Positions 8,324 to 16,910 of a DNA stretch of 64,000 nucleotides are shown here, in pieces; the first letter of the stretch is position 1, and every line of letters begins with the position of its first letter. The stretch lies in assembly GCF_010977555.1 (NCBI RefSeq), contig NZ_CP048815.1, positions 4,704,501-4,768,500 on the forward strand, given 5' to 3'. The stretch is from Caulobacter rhizosphaerae (lineage in GTDB: Bacteria > Pseudomonadota > Alphaproteobacteria > Caulobacterales > Caulobacteraceae). A program made the translations under genes and the position numbers. Under the pieces are notes generated by a model. The model had not been told where the DNA came from, did not search any database, and was given only the letters and a program-made list of their open reading frames with translations.

Positions 8324-9310
8324 ATGTCCGACCCGATGTCCGACACCATGACCGCCATCGCCGTCGAGGGCGGCAAGGGAGCGGCCGACGCGCTCCGTCC
8401 CGGGATTGTCGAGCGCCCGCGACCGGGCCCGGGTCAGATCCTGATCCGCGTGCGGGCCGCGGGGGTGAACCGTCCAGACCTGCTGCAGCGCCTGGGGTTC
8501 TATCCGCCGCCGCCCGGCGCCCCGGCCACCCTCGGCCTGGAAGTCGCCGGCGAGGTCGTTACCGGCGCGGGACGCTGGAAAGCCGGCGACAAGGTCTGCG
8601 CCCTGCTGGGCGGCGGGGGCTACGCCCAGTACGCCGTGGTCGACGCTCGCCACGCCCTGCCGATCCCCGACGGTTTCGACTTCGCCCATGCCGCCGCCCT
8701 GCCGGAAACCGTGTTCACCGTGTTCGCCAACGTGTTCGAACATGGCGCGCTCAAGGTTGGCGAGACGCTGCTGATTCACGGCGGGACGTCCGGTATCGGG
8801 ACAACGGCGATCGCCATGGCCAAGGCGCACGGCGCGCGGGTGATCGCCACCGGCCGCGGCGCCGACAAGAAGGCCCAGGCCCTGGCCCTGGGCGCCGACA
8901 TCGCTGTCGACGCCAAGGCCGAGGACTTCGCCGAGGTCGCCAGGGCGGCCGGCGGGGTCGACGTGGTGCTGGACATGGTCGGGGCCAGCTATCTCGACCG
9001 CAACCTCGAGGCCCTGAACACCGGCGGCCGCATCGTCTACATCGCCGCCCTGGCCGGGCCGGTGCTGGAGGTTCCGGTGATGAAGATCATGCAGAAGCGC
9101 GCGGTGATCACCGGCTCGACCCTGCGCCCGCGCTCGGCCGATGAAAAGGCTCGCCTGGCCGCCGAGATCGAGCGCGTGGTCTGGCCGTGGATCGCGGCCG
9201 GCAAGCTGGCGCCGGTGATCGACGCCACCTTTCCGCTGGAAGAGGCCGCCGCCGCCCACGCCCACCTCGAAGCCGGCGAACACGTGGGCAAGGTGGTGCT
9301 GCTGACCTAG
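8324..9310 (+). CDS. NAD(P)H-quinone oxidoreductase, zinc-independent MDR (PIG3-like)
   Basis: The 328-residue product is a medium-chain dehydrogenase/reductase without zinc ligands. The GroES-like N-terminus has AAGVNRPDLLQR (about 46-57) and the family signature LGFYPPPPGAP. The Rossmann domain has GGTSGIGTTAIAMAKAHGARV near residues 152-172. The C-terminus EAAAAHAHLEAGEHVGKVVL is standard for the TIGR02824/PIG3 group. These enzymes reduce quinones with NADPH in the cytosol and are linked to redox stress. Other in-frame ATGs a few codons on (8336, 8348) could also start it. Divergent from the DUF1192 gene. Confidence 0.92.
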   Translation: MSDPMSDTMTAIAVEGGKGAADALRPGIVERPRPGPGQILIRVRAAGVNRPDLLQRLGFYPPPPGAPATLGLEVAGEVVTGAGRWKAGDKVCALLGGGGYAQYAVVDARHALPIPDGFDFAHAAALPETVFTVFANVFEHGALKVGETLLIHGGTSGIGTTAIAMAKAHGARVIATGRGADKKAQALALGADIAVDAKAEDFAEVARAAGGVDVVLDMVGASYLDRNLEALNTGGRIVYIAALAGPVLEVPVMKIMQKRAVITGSTLRPRSADEKARLAAEIERVVWPWIAAGKLAPVIDATFPLEEAAAAHAHLEAGEHVGKVVLLT

Positions 9311-9436
9311 ACCTGGGAGGAAGCAAGAGTCGGCCGTTCCGATCCCGCGGCGTTATAACCCAGCGACCTACCGCCCACTGTTCGTAAACCCCTTACGGGC
9401 ACATGATATCGTCCCTAGCGTTTCCCGAAGGGCTCG

Positions 9437-11701
9437 ATGCAGGCTTTCAACGATCAGGATCCGGTACAAGGTGCCTTGGAAAACGCCGAGCAGCGCGGGG
9501 GCGTGGCTGCAAACGGCAAGCCCAGCCTGACCATCGAGGAGGCCGGCCTGCACCTGGTCCGCGGCGAGCCCGGATGGTCCGCGGCCCTCGGCCAGGCCGC
9601 GACGGTCAGCTACGCCTTCCGCTCCACTGCGCCGGCCACCATGCCGGAGGACACCGGCGGCTTCTCGCGCTTCAACGCCGCCCAGATCGCCCAGACGGAA
9701 CTGGCGCTGGCGTCCTGGAGCGACGTGGCCAACATCACCTTCGTCCGCACCGGTTCGGGGTCCAGCGGCGAACAGGCCTATTCGAACTCGGCCTCGATCC
9801 TGTTCGCCAACTACGCCACCGGCGCGGAGGGGGCCGCCGCGTTCGGCAACTATCCCGGCAACACCAGCTTCGCCTCGGCGTCGGGCGACGTGTGGGTGAA
9901 CAGCACGCTCGGCTACAACGCCCATCCCGTGCAGGGCGGCTACGGCGGCCTGGTGTTGGTCCACGAAATCGGCCACGCCATCGGCCTGGCCCACCCCGGC
10001 GACTATAACGCCGAGGACGGCGTCACGATCACGTACGCCGCCAACGCCGAGTACTACGAGGACTCGCTGCAGTTCACGGTGATGAGCTACTTCGATGAGG
10101 ACGAAACCGGCGCGAACTTTCACGGCGCCTACGCCGCCGCCCCCATGTTGGACGACATCTCGGCCGCGCAGCAAGAATACGGCGCCAATATCACCACGCG
10201 TACGGGCGACACCGTCTACGGTTTCGGTTCGACCGCCGGCCGCCCCTGGTTCGCCGCGACCGTCAGCGATTCGACGCTGATCTTCGCCGTTTGGGACGCG
10301 GGCGGCGTCGATACATTCAACTTCTCGGGTTATTCCACCGGTCAAGTCATCGACCTGCAACCCGGGCATTTCTCCAGCGTCGGCGGCTTGATCGGCAATG
10401 TGGCGATCGCCCTGAACGTCGGCATCGAGAACGCGCTCGGCGGCTCGGGCGTCGACACCATCACCGGCAATGCGCTGGCCAACCGGCTGGAGGGTCTGGC
10501 TGGCGGCGATGCGCTCTATGGCCTGGCCGGCGACGACGTCCTCTTCGGCGGCGACAGCCAGGACCAGCTCTATGGCGGCGACGGCAACGACCACCTGTAC
10601 GGCGGCGCCGGCGGCGACTTCATCGATGGCGGCACCGGCTACGACCTCGCGCGCTATGACGACGCGGCGGCCGCGGTGACGGTGAATCTATCGACGGGCG
10701 CGGGCGCGAACGGCGCGATCGGCGACACCTATATTTCGATCGAAGGCGTGATCGGCTCGAACTTCAGCGACGTGCTCGTCGGCGACGCCGGCGACAATGT
10801 CCTTTACGGTCAGGCCGGCGACGACGCCCTCTTCGCCGGCGCGGGTCGCAACAGCCTCTACGGCGGCGCGGGCGGTGACCATCTCTACTCCGGAAGCGGC
10901 GCCGACCTGATGGACGGCGGCGACGGCTACGATCTGGTCCGCTACGACGCCGCGGCCTCGGGCGTGTCGGTGGATCTGTCGGCCCAGCGCGGTCTTGCCG
11001 GCGAAGCCGCCGGCGACGCCTACGTCTCGATCGAGGGCGTGATCGGTTCGACCTTCGCGGACATCGTGACGGGCGACGCCGCGGCGAACGTCATCTACGG
11101 CCTGGCCTCGGATGATGTTCTCTACGGCCTAGGCGGCGCCGACCAGCTGTTCGGCGGAGACGGCAACGACTTTCTCTACGGCGGCTTCGGCGCCGACCTG
11201 CTGGACGGCGGCGCGGGCTACGACCTGGCGCGCTTTGACAGCGCCGGTCCGGCCTTCATCATCGTCGACCTCAAGAATGGCGTGACCAACGACAACGACC
11301 ACATGATCTCGATCGAGAGCATCGTGGCCACCGACCAGTCGGACATCCTGTACGGCGACGACAGCGGCAATGTCATCTACGCCCTTGGGGGGAACGACCG
11401 GCTGGTGGGCCTGGGCGGCGACGACAGGCTCTACGGCGGCTCCGGCGCCGACCTGTTCGCTTTCGACAGCGGGTCGGGCCGCGACCTGGTCGTGGACTTC
11501 CAGCCGGCGGGCGCTGGTCACGACGTCATCGCCATCGAACGCGACGCCAATCACTCGGGCGTCACGGATTTCGCGACGCTGATGGCCCGCGCTCAGGAAC
11601 AGGCGGCCGGAGTCTTTCTGGACCTGGGCGGCGGCAACGGCGTCACCTTGCTGGATGTCCACGTGGCCGACCTAACCAGCGACCTGTTCACCTTCTACTG
11701 A
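9437..11701 (+). CDS. Serralysin-family metalloprotease with RTX calcium repeats
   Basis: The 754-residue product starts at an ATG preceded by AAGGG. There is no Sec signal, as expected for type I secretion. The peptidase domain (about 45-255) has the metzincin motif HEIGHAIGLAHP at 176-187 and the Met-turn VMSYF at 215-219. From about residue 330 four blocks of GGxGxD nonapeptide repeats alternate with beta-rich spacers (DLARYDDAAAAVTV..., DLVRYDAAASGVSV..., DLARFDSAGPAF...). The C-terminus carries a DLFAFDSGSGRDLVVDF segment typical of RTX secretion domains. It should be exported by a type I system and fold in extracellular calcium. No ABC/HlyD/TolC set or inhibitor gene is adjacent. In Caulobacter the family includes the S-layer protease SapA; whether this is that gene cannot be told. 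Confidence 0.93.
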   Translation: MQAFNDQDPVQGALENAEQRGGVAANGKPSLTIEEAGLHLVRGEPGWSAALGQAATVSYAFRSTAPATMPEDTGGFSRFNAAQIAQTELALASWSDVANITFVRTGSGSSGEQAYSNSASILFANYATGAEGAAAFGNYPGNTSFASASGDVWVNSTLGYNAHPVQGGYGGLVLVHEIGHAIGLAHPGDYNAEDGVTITYAANAEYYEDSLQFTVMSYFDEDETGANFHGAYAAAPMLDDISAAQQEYGANITTRTGDTVYGFGSTAGRPWFAATVSDSTLIFAVWDAGGVDTFNFSGYSTGQVIDLQPGHFSSVGGLIGNVAIALNVGIENALGGSGVDTITGNALANRLEGLAGGDALYGLAGDDVLFGGDSQDQLYGGDGNDHLYGGAGGDFIDGGTGYDLARYDDAAAAVTVNLSTGAGANGAIGDTYISIEGVIGSNFSDVLVGDAGDNVLYGQAGDDALFAGAGRNSLYGGAGGDHLYSGSGADLMDGGDGYDLVRYDAAASGVSVDLSAQRGLAGEAAGDAYVSIEGVIGSTFADIVTGDAAANVIYGLASDDVLYGLGGADQLFGGDGNDFLYGGFGADLLDGGAGYDLARFDSAGPAFIIVDLKNGVTNDNDHMISIESIVATDQSDILYGDDSGNVIYALGGNDRLVGLGGDDRLYGGSGADLFAFDSGSGRDLVVDFQPAGAGHDVIAIERDANHSGVTDFATLMARAQEQAAGVFLDLGGGNGVTLLDVHVADLTSDLFTFY

Positions 11702-11788
11702 TCGCCGCCTGCTGATCGCTGATGGGCTGGCGGGATATCATTGTCGCGTCTCGGCCGAACTCGCGCCGGGCCGCCGCGTTGTGCTCGC

Positions 11789-12514
11789 ATGCCCCATCGC
11801 CCTCGCATCGGCTGCTCCGGCTGGACCTATGACGACTGGAGGGGACCGTTCTATCCCGAGACGGTGAAGCTGAAGGATCGGCTGACCTACTACGCCAGCC
11901 GCTTCGACACGACGGAGATCAACGGCAGCTTCTATCGTCTGCCCAGCGAAAAGGCCGTCGCCGCCTGGGCCGAGCAGGTCCCCGACGGCTTCTGCTTTGC
12001 CTGGAAAGTCTCGCGCTACATCACCCACAACAAGAAGCTGAAGGATTGCCAGGACAGCGTCGACCTGGTCTTCGACCGGATGAAGCCCCTGGGCGGCAAG
12101 CGCGGACCCGCCCTGGTGCAGCTGCCGCCCATGCTCCACCGCGACGACGAGCGGCTGAAGCGGTTCCTGGGCTGGCTGCCGAAAGGCTGGCGGACCACGG
12201 TCGAGTTCCGTCACGCCAGCTGGTACGAGGACGCGGTCTTCGACATCCTGCGCGACCACGGCGTCGCCTTCTGCGTCTCGGACCACCACGACGCCCCCTC
12301 GCCCTGGCTGGCCACCGCCGACTTCGCCTATGTGCGGGGCCACGGGCCGGGCGGCCACTATCACGGCCGGTATTCCGACGCCGAACTGCAGGCTTGGGCC
12401 GAGCATCTCGCGACCTGGCGCGCCGAGGGCCTGGACACGTTCAGCTACTTCGACAACGACGTGAAGAGCGCCGCGCCGCAGGACGCGGACAAGCTGATCG
12501 CGCTGCTGGACTGA
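11789..12514 (+). CDS. DUF72 (YecE-like) protein
   Basis: The start at 11789 (MPHRPRIGCSGW) places the family's opening IGCSGWTYDDWRG at residue 6; an earlier in-frame start at 11741 adds only an Arg-rich leader. The 241-residue product has the DUF72 TIM-barrel landmarks: YYASRFDTTEINGSFYR (about 35-51), FCFAWKVSRYITH near 69-81, VEFRHASWY near 140-148 and the closing FSYFDND. Function is unknown; the fold suggests an enzyme or binding protein. It follows the RTX protease gene by 87 nt but the two have no obvious functional link. Confidence 0.9.
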   Translation: MPHRPRIGCSGWTYDDWRGPFYPETVKLKDRLTYYASRFDTTEINGSFYRLPSEKAVAAWAEQVPDGFCFAWKVSRYITHNKKLKDCQDSVDLVFDRMKPLGGKRGPALVQLPPMLHRDDERLKRFLGWLPKGWRTTVEFRHASWYEDAVFDILRDHGVAFCVSDHHDAPSPWLATADFAYVRGHGPGGHYHGRYSDAELQAWAEHLATWRAEGLDTFSYFDNDVKSAAPQDADKLIALLD

Positions 12515-12620
12515 TCGTCGCGTCGATCCCCGTTCCCTTTCCCGAAGAACCGCATTATAGCTCCAGGCTGAACATCCCGCCCGGCCGCAAGGTCGGGCGC
12601 CGTCATTTCTGGAGGACCGC

Positions 12621-13340
12621 ATGTCCGACATCCTGATGCCCAAGGCGACGGCCGTCTGGCTCGTGGACAACACGTCGCTGAGCTTTGAGCAGATCGCCGA
12701 TTTCTGCGGCCTGCACCCCCTGGAAGTCCGCGGCATCGCCGACGGTGAAGTGGCGCGCGACATCCGCGGCGCCGACCCGATCGGCAACGGCCAGCTGACC
12801 CGCGAGGAGTTGGATCGCGCCCAGGCCAATCCGGACTACCGGATGAAGGCCCAGGTCAGCCGCCACGCCGAACTGCTGAAGCCGCAGAAGAAGGCTCCGC
12901 GCTACACCCCGGTGTCGCGCCGCCAGGACCGTCCGGACGCCATCGCCTGGTTCCTGCGCCACCACCCCGAAGTGACCGACGCGCAGATCTCCAAGCTGCT
13001 GGGCACCACCAAGTCGACCATCGAGCAGGTCCGCGCCCGCACGCACTGGAACGCGGCCAATATCAAGCCGGTCGATCCGGTGACCCTGGGCCTGGTCGGC
13101 CAGCTGGAGCTGGACGCCCTGGTCAAGAAGGCCGCCGAGAAGAAGGCCAAGGACGACCTGAAGAAGGGCATCCTGCCGGAAGACCCGACCCTGCGCCCCG
13201 CTTCGGAAACCAGCGCCCTGCCGGAAGACCACGAGGACGAAGAGGCCGCGATCCGCGCCGCGCGTATCGAGCCCAAGGCCGAGGACGTGTTCGGCAAGTC
13301 GACCTACGTCCCGGACGAGGACGAAGACGACGAGGACTAG
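12621..13340 (+). CDS. trcR: DUF1013 protein, cell-cycle transcriptional regulator TrcR
   Basis: GGAGG lies 6 nt before the ATG. The 239-residue product matches DUF1013, named TrcR in alphaproteobacterial annotation. Residues 14-45 (VDNTSLSFEQIADFCGLHPLEVRGIADGE) form a helix-turn-helix-like unit. A second unit spans about 113-140 (PEVTDAQISKLLGTTKSTIEQV). The tail from about 205 is strongly acidic and ends DEDEDDED. The two HTH units fit DNA binding, and the acidic tail may contact RNA polymerase or other proteins; this is inference. The gene is followed directly by a strong terminator and is probably monocistronic. Confidence 0.85.
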   Translation: MSDILMPKATAVWLVDNTSLSFEQIADFCGLHPLEVRGIADGEVARDIRGADPIGNGQLTREELDRAQANPDYRMKAQVSRHAELLKPQKKAPRYTPVSRRQDRPDAIAWFLRHHPEVTDAQISKLLGTTKSTIEQVRARTHWNAANIKPVDPVTLGLVGQLELDALVKKAAEKKAKDDLKKGILPEDPTLRPASETSALPEDHEDEEAAIRAARIEPKAEDVFGKSTYVPDEDEDDED

Positions 13341-13357
13341 GGCCTCACGGTCAAGCA

Positions 13358-13395
13358 AAAGGCCCGCTCCGTCTGCACGGCGCGGGCCTTTCTGT
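13358..13395 (+). terminator. Intrinsic terminator of trcR
   Basis: AAAGGCCCGC and GCGGGCCTTT (13358-13367 and 13382-13391) form a ten-base stem followed by CTGTTTT. Confidence 0.85.
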
Positions 13396-13450
13396 TTTCG
13401 GCCTCCTCAGGCGGCCACCGCGGCTTCAGGCGCGCGACGGCCAGAGGGGG

Positions 13451-13624
13451 CTAGTGAAGTCGGGCCCTGAGGCCTTCGATCTCCTCCTTGAGCCTGAGCT
13501 TCTGCCGCTTCAGCTCCCGGAGACGGGTGCTGTCGCTGACGGGTCGACTGGTCTCCTCCTGGATCGTGCGGTCGAGGCTCTCGTGACGGGACCCTAGCTC
13601 GCGGATACGGGATTCGATGGCCAT
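13451..13624 (-). CDS. DUF465 (YdcH-like) small protein
   Basis: The ATG at 13624 is preceded by AGGAG at a good distance and gives 57 residues, the usual size of DUF465. An upstream start at 13663 would add 13 residues without family support. The sequence is a helical hairpin: an N-terminal helix (IESRIRELGSRHESLDRTI), a turn at SRPVSDSTR, then LRELKRQKLRLKEEIEGL, the conserved LKxxKLxLKDEI core. The role is unknown. It faces ubiX across a 129-nt divergent region. A second DUF465 gene lies at 14943. Confidence 0.85.
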   Translation of the reverse strand: MAIESRIRELGSRHESLDRTIQEETSRPVSDSTRLRELKRQKLRLKEEIEGLRARLH

Positions 13625-13753
13625 GGCTGTCGGCTCCTTGCTGGTGGAGAGGCAAGTCAACACCCGCTGGCCGAAGCTGTCAGATCACATATGATTGCAA
13701 TCGGCGGCGCTTGACCTGGCGCAGCTTGCTCCCAGGACGGACGAAAATTCACC

Positions 13754-14377
13754 ATGTCGGACCCGCTGGCCAGCCCCCAAGCCCCCTCGGAAAAGCCTCG
13801 TCTGGTCGTCGGAATCTCAGGCGCTTCGGGGGTTATCTACGGTCTTCGGGCCCTGGACGCCTGCCGCGAGCTGGGCGTGGAGAGCCACCTCGTCCTGACC
13901 AAGTCGGCGGTCCTGACCCTGTCGCAGGAAACCGGATTTTCCGTCGGCGAGGTCAATGAAAAGGCGGACGTTGTCCATCGCGTAGGCGACATTGGGGCGG
14001 CGATCGCGTCTGGCTCATATCGCACATTGGGAATGATCATCGCCCCCTGCTCGGTGCGGACGATGAGCGAGATCGCCACGGGCGTCACGGCCTCGCTGCT
14101 GACCCGCGCCGCCGACGTGACCCTGAAGGAGCGCCGTCCGCTGGTGCTGATGGTGCGCGAGACGCCGCTGCACCTGGGTCACCTGCGCACCATGACCAAG
14201 CTGGCCGAGATGGGTGCGGTGATCGCTCCGCCGCTTCCGGCGTTCTACGCCAAGCCGCGGTCGATCGCCGAGATGGTCGACCAGTCGGTGGGCCGCGCGC
14301 TCGACCTGTTCGGCCTCTCCTGGCGGCCGGTCCGGCGCTGGGGCGAGGACCTGGCGACCATCACTGGAGAGGCCTGA
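13754..14377 (+). CDS. ubiX: Flavin prenyltransferase UbiX
   Basis: The 207-residue product has the UbiX landmarks: VVGISGASGVIYGLR near residues 18-32 for FMN binding, IIAPCSVRTMSEIATG (about 96-111), LMVRETPLHLGHLRTM near 132-147 and the PAFY motif near 163. UbiX transfers a dimethylallyl group to FMN to make the prenylated flavin needed by UbiD decarboxylase, here presumably for ubiquinone synthesis. It is cytoplasmic and forms a dodecamer in known cases. It is followed after 24 nt by a TIGR02444-type gene on the same strand. Confidence 0.96.
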   Translation: MSDPLASPQAPSEKPRLVVGISGASGVIYGLRALDACRELGVESHLVLTKSAVLTLSQETGFSVGEVNEKADVVHRVGDIGAAIASGSYRTLGMIIAPCSVRTMSEIATGVTASLLTRAADVTLKERRPLVLMVRETPLHLGHLRTMTKLAEMGAVIAPPLPAFYAKPRSIAEMVDQSVGRALDLFGLSWRPVRRWGEDLATITGEA

Positions 14378-14401
14378 AAGGGCCTTGGGGGGTTAACGAC
14401 G

Positions 14402-14863
14402 ATGCGGCTTTGGCAATGGGCGCTGGAGGTCTATGTGCGACCGTCTGTCGCAGAGGCGTGCCTGTCGCTGCAGGACGGACACGGCCAGAACGTGCCCTAC
14501 CTGTTGTGGGCCGCCTGGCGCGCCAGCGAAGGCCGCGCGGCCGACGTCAAGGCCGCCGCCCAGTTGGTCCGGCGGTGGGACGCCGAGGTCGGCTCGCCCC
14601 TGCGCGCCATCCGCCGCGCGATCAAGCCGGCCTGGCCGGGGATCGACGACGGCGCTCGCGAGGACTTCCGCAATGCGGTCAAGGACATCGAGCTGCACGG
14701 CGAGAAGGTGCTGATGGAAAGCCTGGAAGCCCTCAGCGGCGAGCCCGGACCGGCTCTGGACGTGTTCGACACGCTGCTGGAAGCCGCCCGGGCGTCGGGC
14801 GACCCGCCGCGCGACGGCGCCCTGCGGGCCCTTTCCGACGCGCTGGGCGGGCCGGCGGCGTGA
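14402..14863 (+). CDS. TIGR02444-family hypothetical protein
   Basis: The 153-residue product matches the TIGR02444/DUF2390 family: an opening LWQWALEVYVRPSVAEACL, then LQDGHGQNVPYLLWAAW (about 23-39) and PLRAIRRAIKP near residues 65-75. The protein is helical and cytoplasmic with no membrane segment or signal. Its function is unknown. It sits 24 nt after ubiX and 79 nt before a DUF465 gene, probably one transcription unit. Confidence 0.85.
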   Translation: MRLWQWALEVYVRPSVAEACLSLQDGHGQNVPYLLWAAWRASEGRAADVKAAAQLVRRWDAEVGSPLRAIRRAIKPAWPGIDDGAREDFRNAVKDIELHGEKVLMESLEALSGEPGPALDVFDTLLEAARASGDPPRDGALRALSDALGGPAA

Positions 14864-14942
14864 GGCCCTTTACCCGCTGTCAGGCTTTGCTATCTATCAC
14901 CGCCGCGAACACGCGCCCGAGACCTGGCATGGAGGAGCGTCC

Positions 14943-15164
14943 ATGAACGACGACGATCCTTCCGACGATTCCGACGTCGCCATCGAACGACGCCTGGCCA
15001 TCCTGCGCGAGGAGCACCAGGACCTGTCGGATTCGATCGAGGCTCTGGAAGAACGCCCCCAACCCGACATGCTCCAGATCGCCCGCCTCAAGCGCCGCAA
15101 GCTGGCCCTGAAGGACGAGATCGTGCGGCTGGAAGACCAGCTCATGCCGGACATCATCGCCTAA
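14943..15164 (+). CDS. DUF465 (YdcH-like) small protein, second copy
   Basis: The 73-residue product starts at an ATG with GGAG (14935-14938) a few bases upstream. After an acidic leader (NDDDPSDDSD) it has the DUF465 helical hairpin: RRLAILREEHQDLSDSIEAL, a turn at RPQPDMLQ, then IARLKRRKLALKDEIVRLEDQL. It is related to the protein at 13451 but has a longer, more acidic N-terminus. Function is unknown. Its TAA overlaps the stop codon of the convergent LysR gene by 4 nt. Confidence 0.88.
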   Translation: MNDDDPSDDSDVAIERRLAILREEHQDLSDSIEALEERPQPDMLQIARLKRRKLALKDEIVRLEDQLMPDIIA

Positions 15165-16039
15165 GCCATTACCTCGGCCAACCACCGCCGCAGGGCGCTG
15201 ACCGCCTGGCCGTCGCGCGCGGCGGGCGGATAGACCAGCTCGAACCGCCGCCCGGCCAGCACCGGCCCGAACGGCTGGACCAGCAGGCCGGCGGCCAGCT
15301 CCTCGGCCACCAGCGTCAGGCTGGTCAGCACGACGCCCTGCCCCGCCGCGGCCGCCTGGATGGCGTGACTGTCGTCGGTGAAGCGCGGCCCCGCCTCGAC
15401 GTCCAGATCCGTCCTTCCCGCCTGCCGGGCCCATAGCCGCCAGGTTGGGGCGTCGGCGCCCGGATGACGCCATTCGGCATGGATCAGGGTCTGGGCGGCC
15501 AGACCCCCGGGCTCGGCCAGGCCAAGGCGGGGACTGCACACCGGGGCGAAGCGGTCGTCGACCAGGGGTTCGGAGACCAGGCCGGGCCAGGGTCCCAGGC
15601 CATAGCGCACGGCCGCGTCGGCCTCGCCCGCCCGCAGGTCGACCGGATCGTCGGTGGCCAACAGGCGCAGGTCCAGATCGGGATTGGCGGCGCGGAACGC
15701 CTCCACCCGGCCGGCTAGGCGTCGAGCGGCGAAGGCCATGGTCGTCGACAGGGTCACCACCCGACGACCGCTCTCCACGCGAAGATTGGCGACCGTCCGT
15801 TCAAAGGCGTCCAGGCCGTCCATGAGGACCGGGAAAAGACGCGCCCCGGCGGCCGTCAGGCTGACGCTGCGAACGCCGCGCACGAACAGCGGCTGGCCCA
15901 GGTGCGCTTCCAGCTGCCGCACCTGGTGGCTGACCGCCGTGGGCGTGACCGCGAGCTCCTCGGCCGCCAGGCGAAAACTGAGCCGGCGCGCGGCGGCCTC
16001 GAAGGCGCGCAGGGCCGAGAGCGGCGGCAGGCGGCGCAT
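15161..16039 (-). CDS. LysR-family transcriptional regulator (GcvA-like)
   Basis: Start ATG at 16039 gives MRRLPPLSALRAFEAAARR, the canonical opening of GcvA-type LysR proteins; a start at 16144 would add 35 residues into the divergent promoter. The winged HTH spans about residues 6-64 (LSFRLAAEELAVTPTAVSHQVRQLE). The effector domain from about 90 has the GcvA-like DLDLRLLATDDPVDLRAGEADAAVRYG segment. It is divergent from azoR across 122 nt and is likely to control that gene and itself; the inducer is unknown. The product is 292 residues, normal for the family. Confidence 0.9.
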   Translation of the reverse strand: MRRLPPLSALRAFEAAARRLSFRLAAEELAVTPTAVSHQVRQLEAHLGQPLFVRGVRSVSLTAAGARLFPVLMDGLDAFERTVANLRVESGRRVVTLSTTMAFAARRLAGRVEAFRAANPDLDLRLLATDDPVDLRAGEADAAVRYGLGPWPGLVSEPLVDDRFAPVCSPRLGLAEPGGLAAQTLIHAEWRHPGADAPTWRLWARQAGRTDLDVEAGPRFTDDSHAIQAAAAGQGVVLTSLTLVAEELAAGLLVQPFGPVLAGRRFELVYPPAARDGQAVSALRRWLAEVMA

Positions 16040-16161
16040 GAATGATCTCACCTCATCTGTCGCCTGTGGATTTCGCGTTTGTGACGGCACGTCAAGAGCG
16101 CGATTCACGTCTAGACGCCGACCGGATGAGATCAGTTCATCCAAAGCCTCGGAGATCTCGC

Positions 16162-16854
16162 ATGACCACCCTGCTCCACATCGACTCCAGCGCCCGCGCC
16201 GGACTGTCCGGCCGCGACGCCCGCGGCTCGCACAGCCGTCGCCTGACCGCGCGCTTCGTCGACCGCTGGCGGGCCGCGCATCCCGCCGATCCGGTGATCT
16301 ATCGCGACGTCGGCGCCGCCCCGCCCTCGCCGGTGACCGGTGACTGGATCCACGCCGCCTTCACCCCGCCCGAGCGCCGCGAAGCCTGGATGGCCACGGC
16401 CCTGGCCGAAAGCGACCGCCTGGTCGACGAAGTGCTGGCCGCCGACGTGATCGTGCTGGGCGCGCCGATGTACAATTTCGGTCCGCCCGCCCAGCTGAAG
16501 GCTTGGCTCGACAACATCGTCCGGGTCGGCCGCACCTTCGGCTTCGACCGGGCGCGGGCGGGCGAGCCCTACTGGCCGATGCTGGACACGGCGGGCAAGA
16601 CGCTGGTGATCCTGTCCTCGCGCGGCGACCACGGCTACGCCCCCGGCGGGCGGCTGGCCCACGCCAACCATCTGGAGCCCGCCCTGCGCACCCCGTTCGG
16701 CTATCTGGGCGTCACCGACGTCCACGAGGTCGCCATCGAGTACGACGAGTTCGCCGACGCCCGCCTGGCCGCCTCGATCGTCGCGGCCGAAGCGCGGGTC
16801 GACGACCTGGTGGAGACGTTGCTGGCCGCCAGGTCCGAGGCGGCGGCGGCGTAG
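16162..16854 (+). CDS. azoR: FMN-dependent NADH-azoreductase
   Basis: The ATG at 16162 has GGAG 6-7 nt upstream and begins the flavodoxin-like fold with TLLHIDSSAR. The 230-residue product has HSRRLTARFVDRW for the FMN phosphate region, the FMN-binding GAPMYNFGPPAQLKAWLDN near residues 101-119, and the SSRGDHGY segment. AzoR enzymes reduce quinones and azo dyes with NADH in the cytosol and protect against thiol and quinone stress. The divergent LysR gene is the likely regulator. Confidence 0.92.
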   Translation: MTTLLHIDSSARAGLSGRDARGSHSRRLTARFVDRWRAAHPADPVIYRDVGAAPPSPVTGDWIHAAFTPPERREAWMATALAESDRLVDEVLAADVIVLGAPMYNFGPPAQLKAWLDNIVRVGRTFGFDRARAGEPYWPMLDTAGKTLVILSSRGDHGYAPGGRLAHANHLEPALRTPFGYLGVTDVHEVAIEYDEFADARLAASIVAAEARVDDLVETLLAARSEAAAA

Positions 16855-16855
16855 A

Positions 16856-16899
16856 GCATCGCGCGGAAAGGTGGGTCCGGTTTTCCGCAGAAGCGATGC
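16856..16899. repeat. Dispersed palindrome after azoR
   Basis: Nested arms GCATCGC/GCGATGC and GCGGAAA/TTTCCGC surround a GTGGGTCCGG centre. This is the familiar alphaproteobacterial repeat form and may also end azoR transcription. Confidence 0.7.
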
Positions 16900-16910
16900 G
16901 AAGACAAAAC

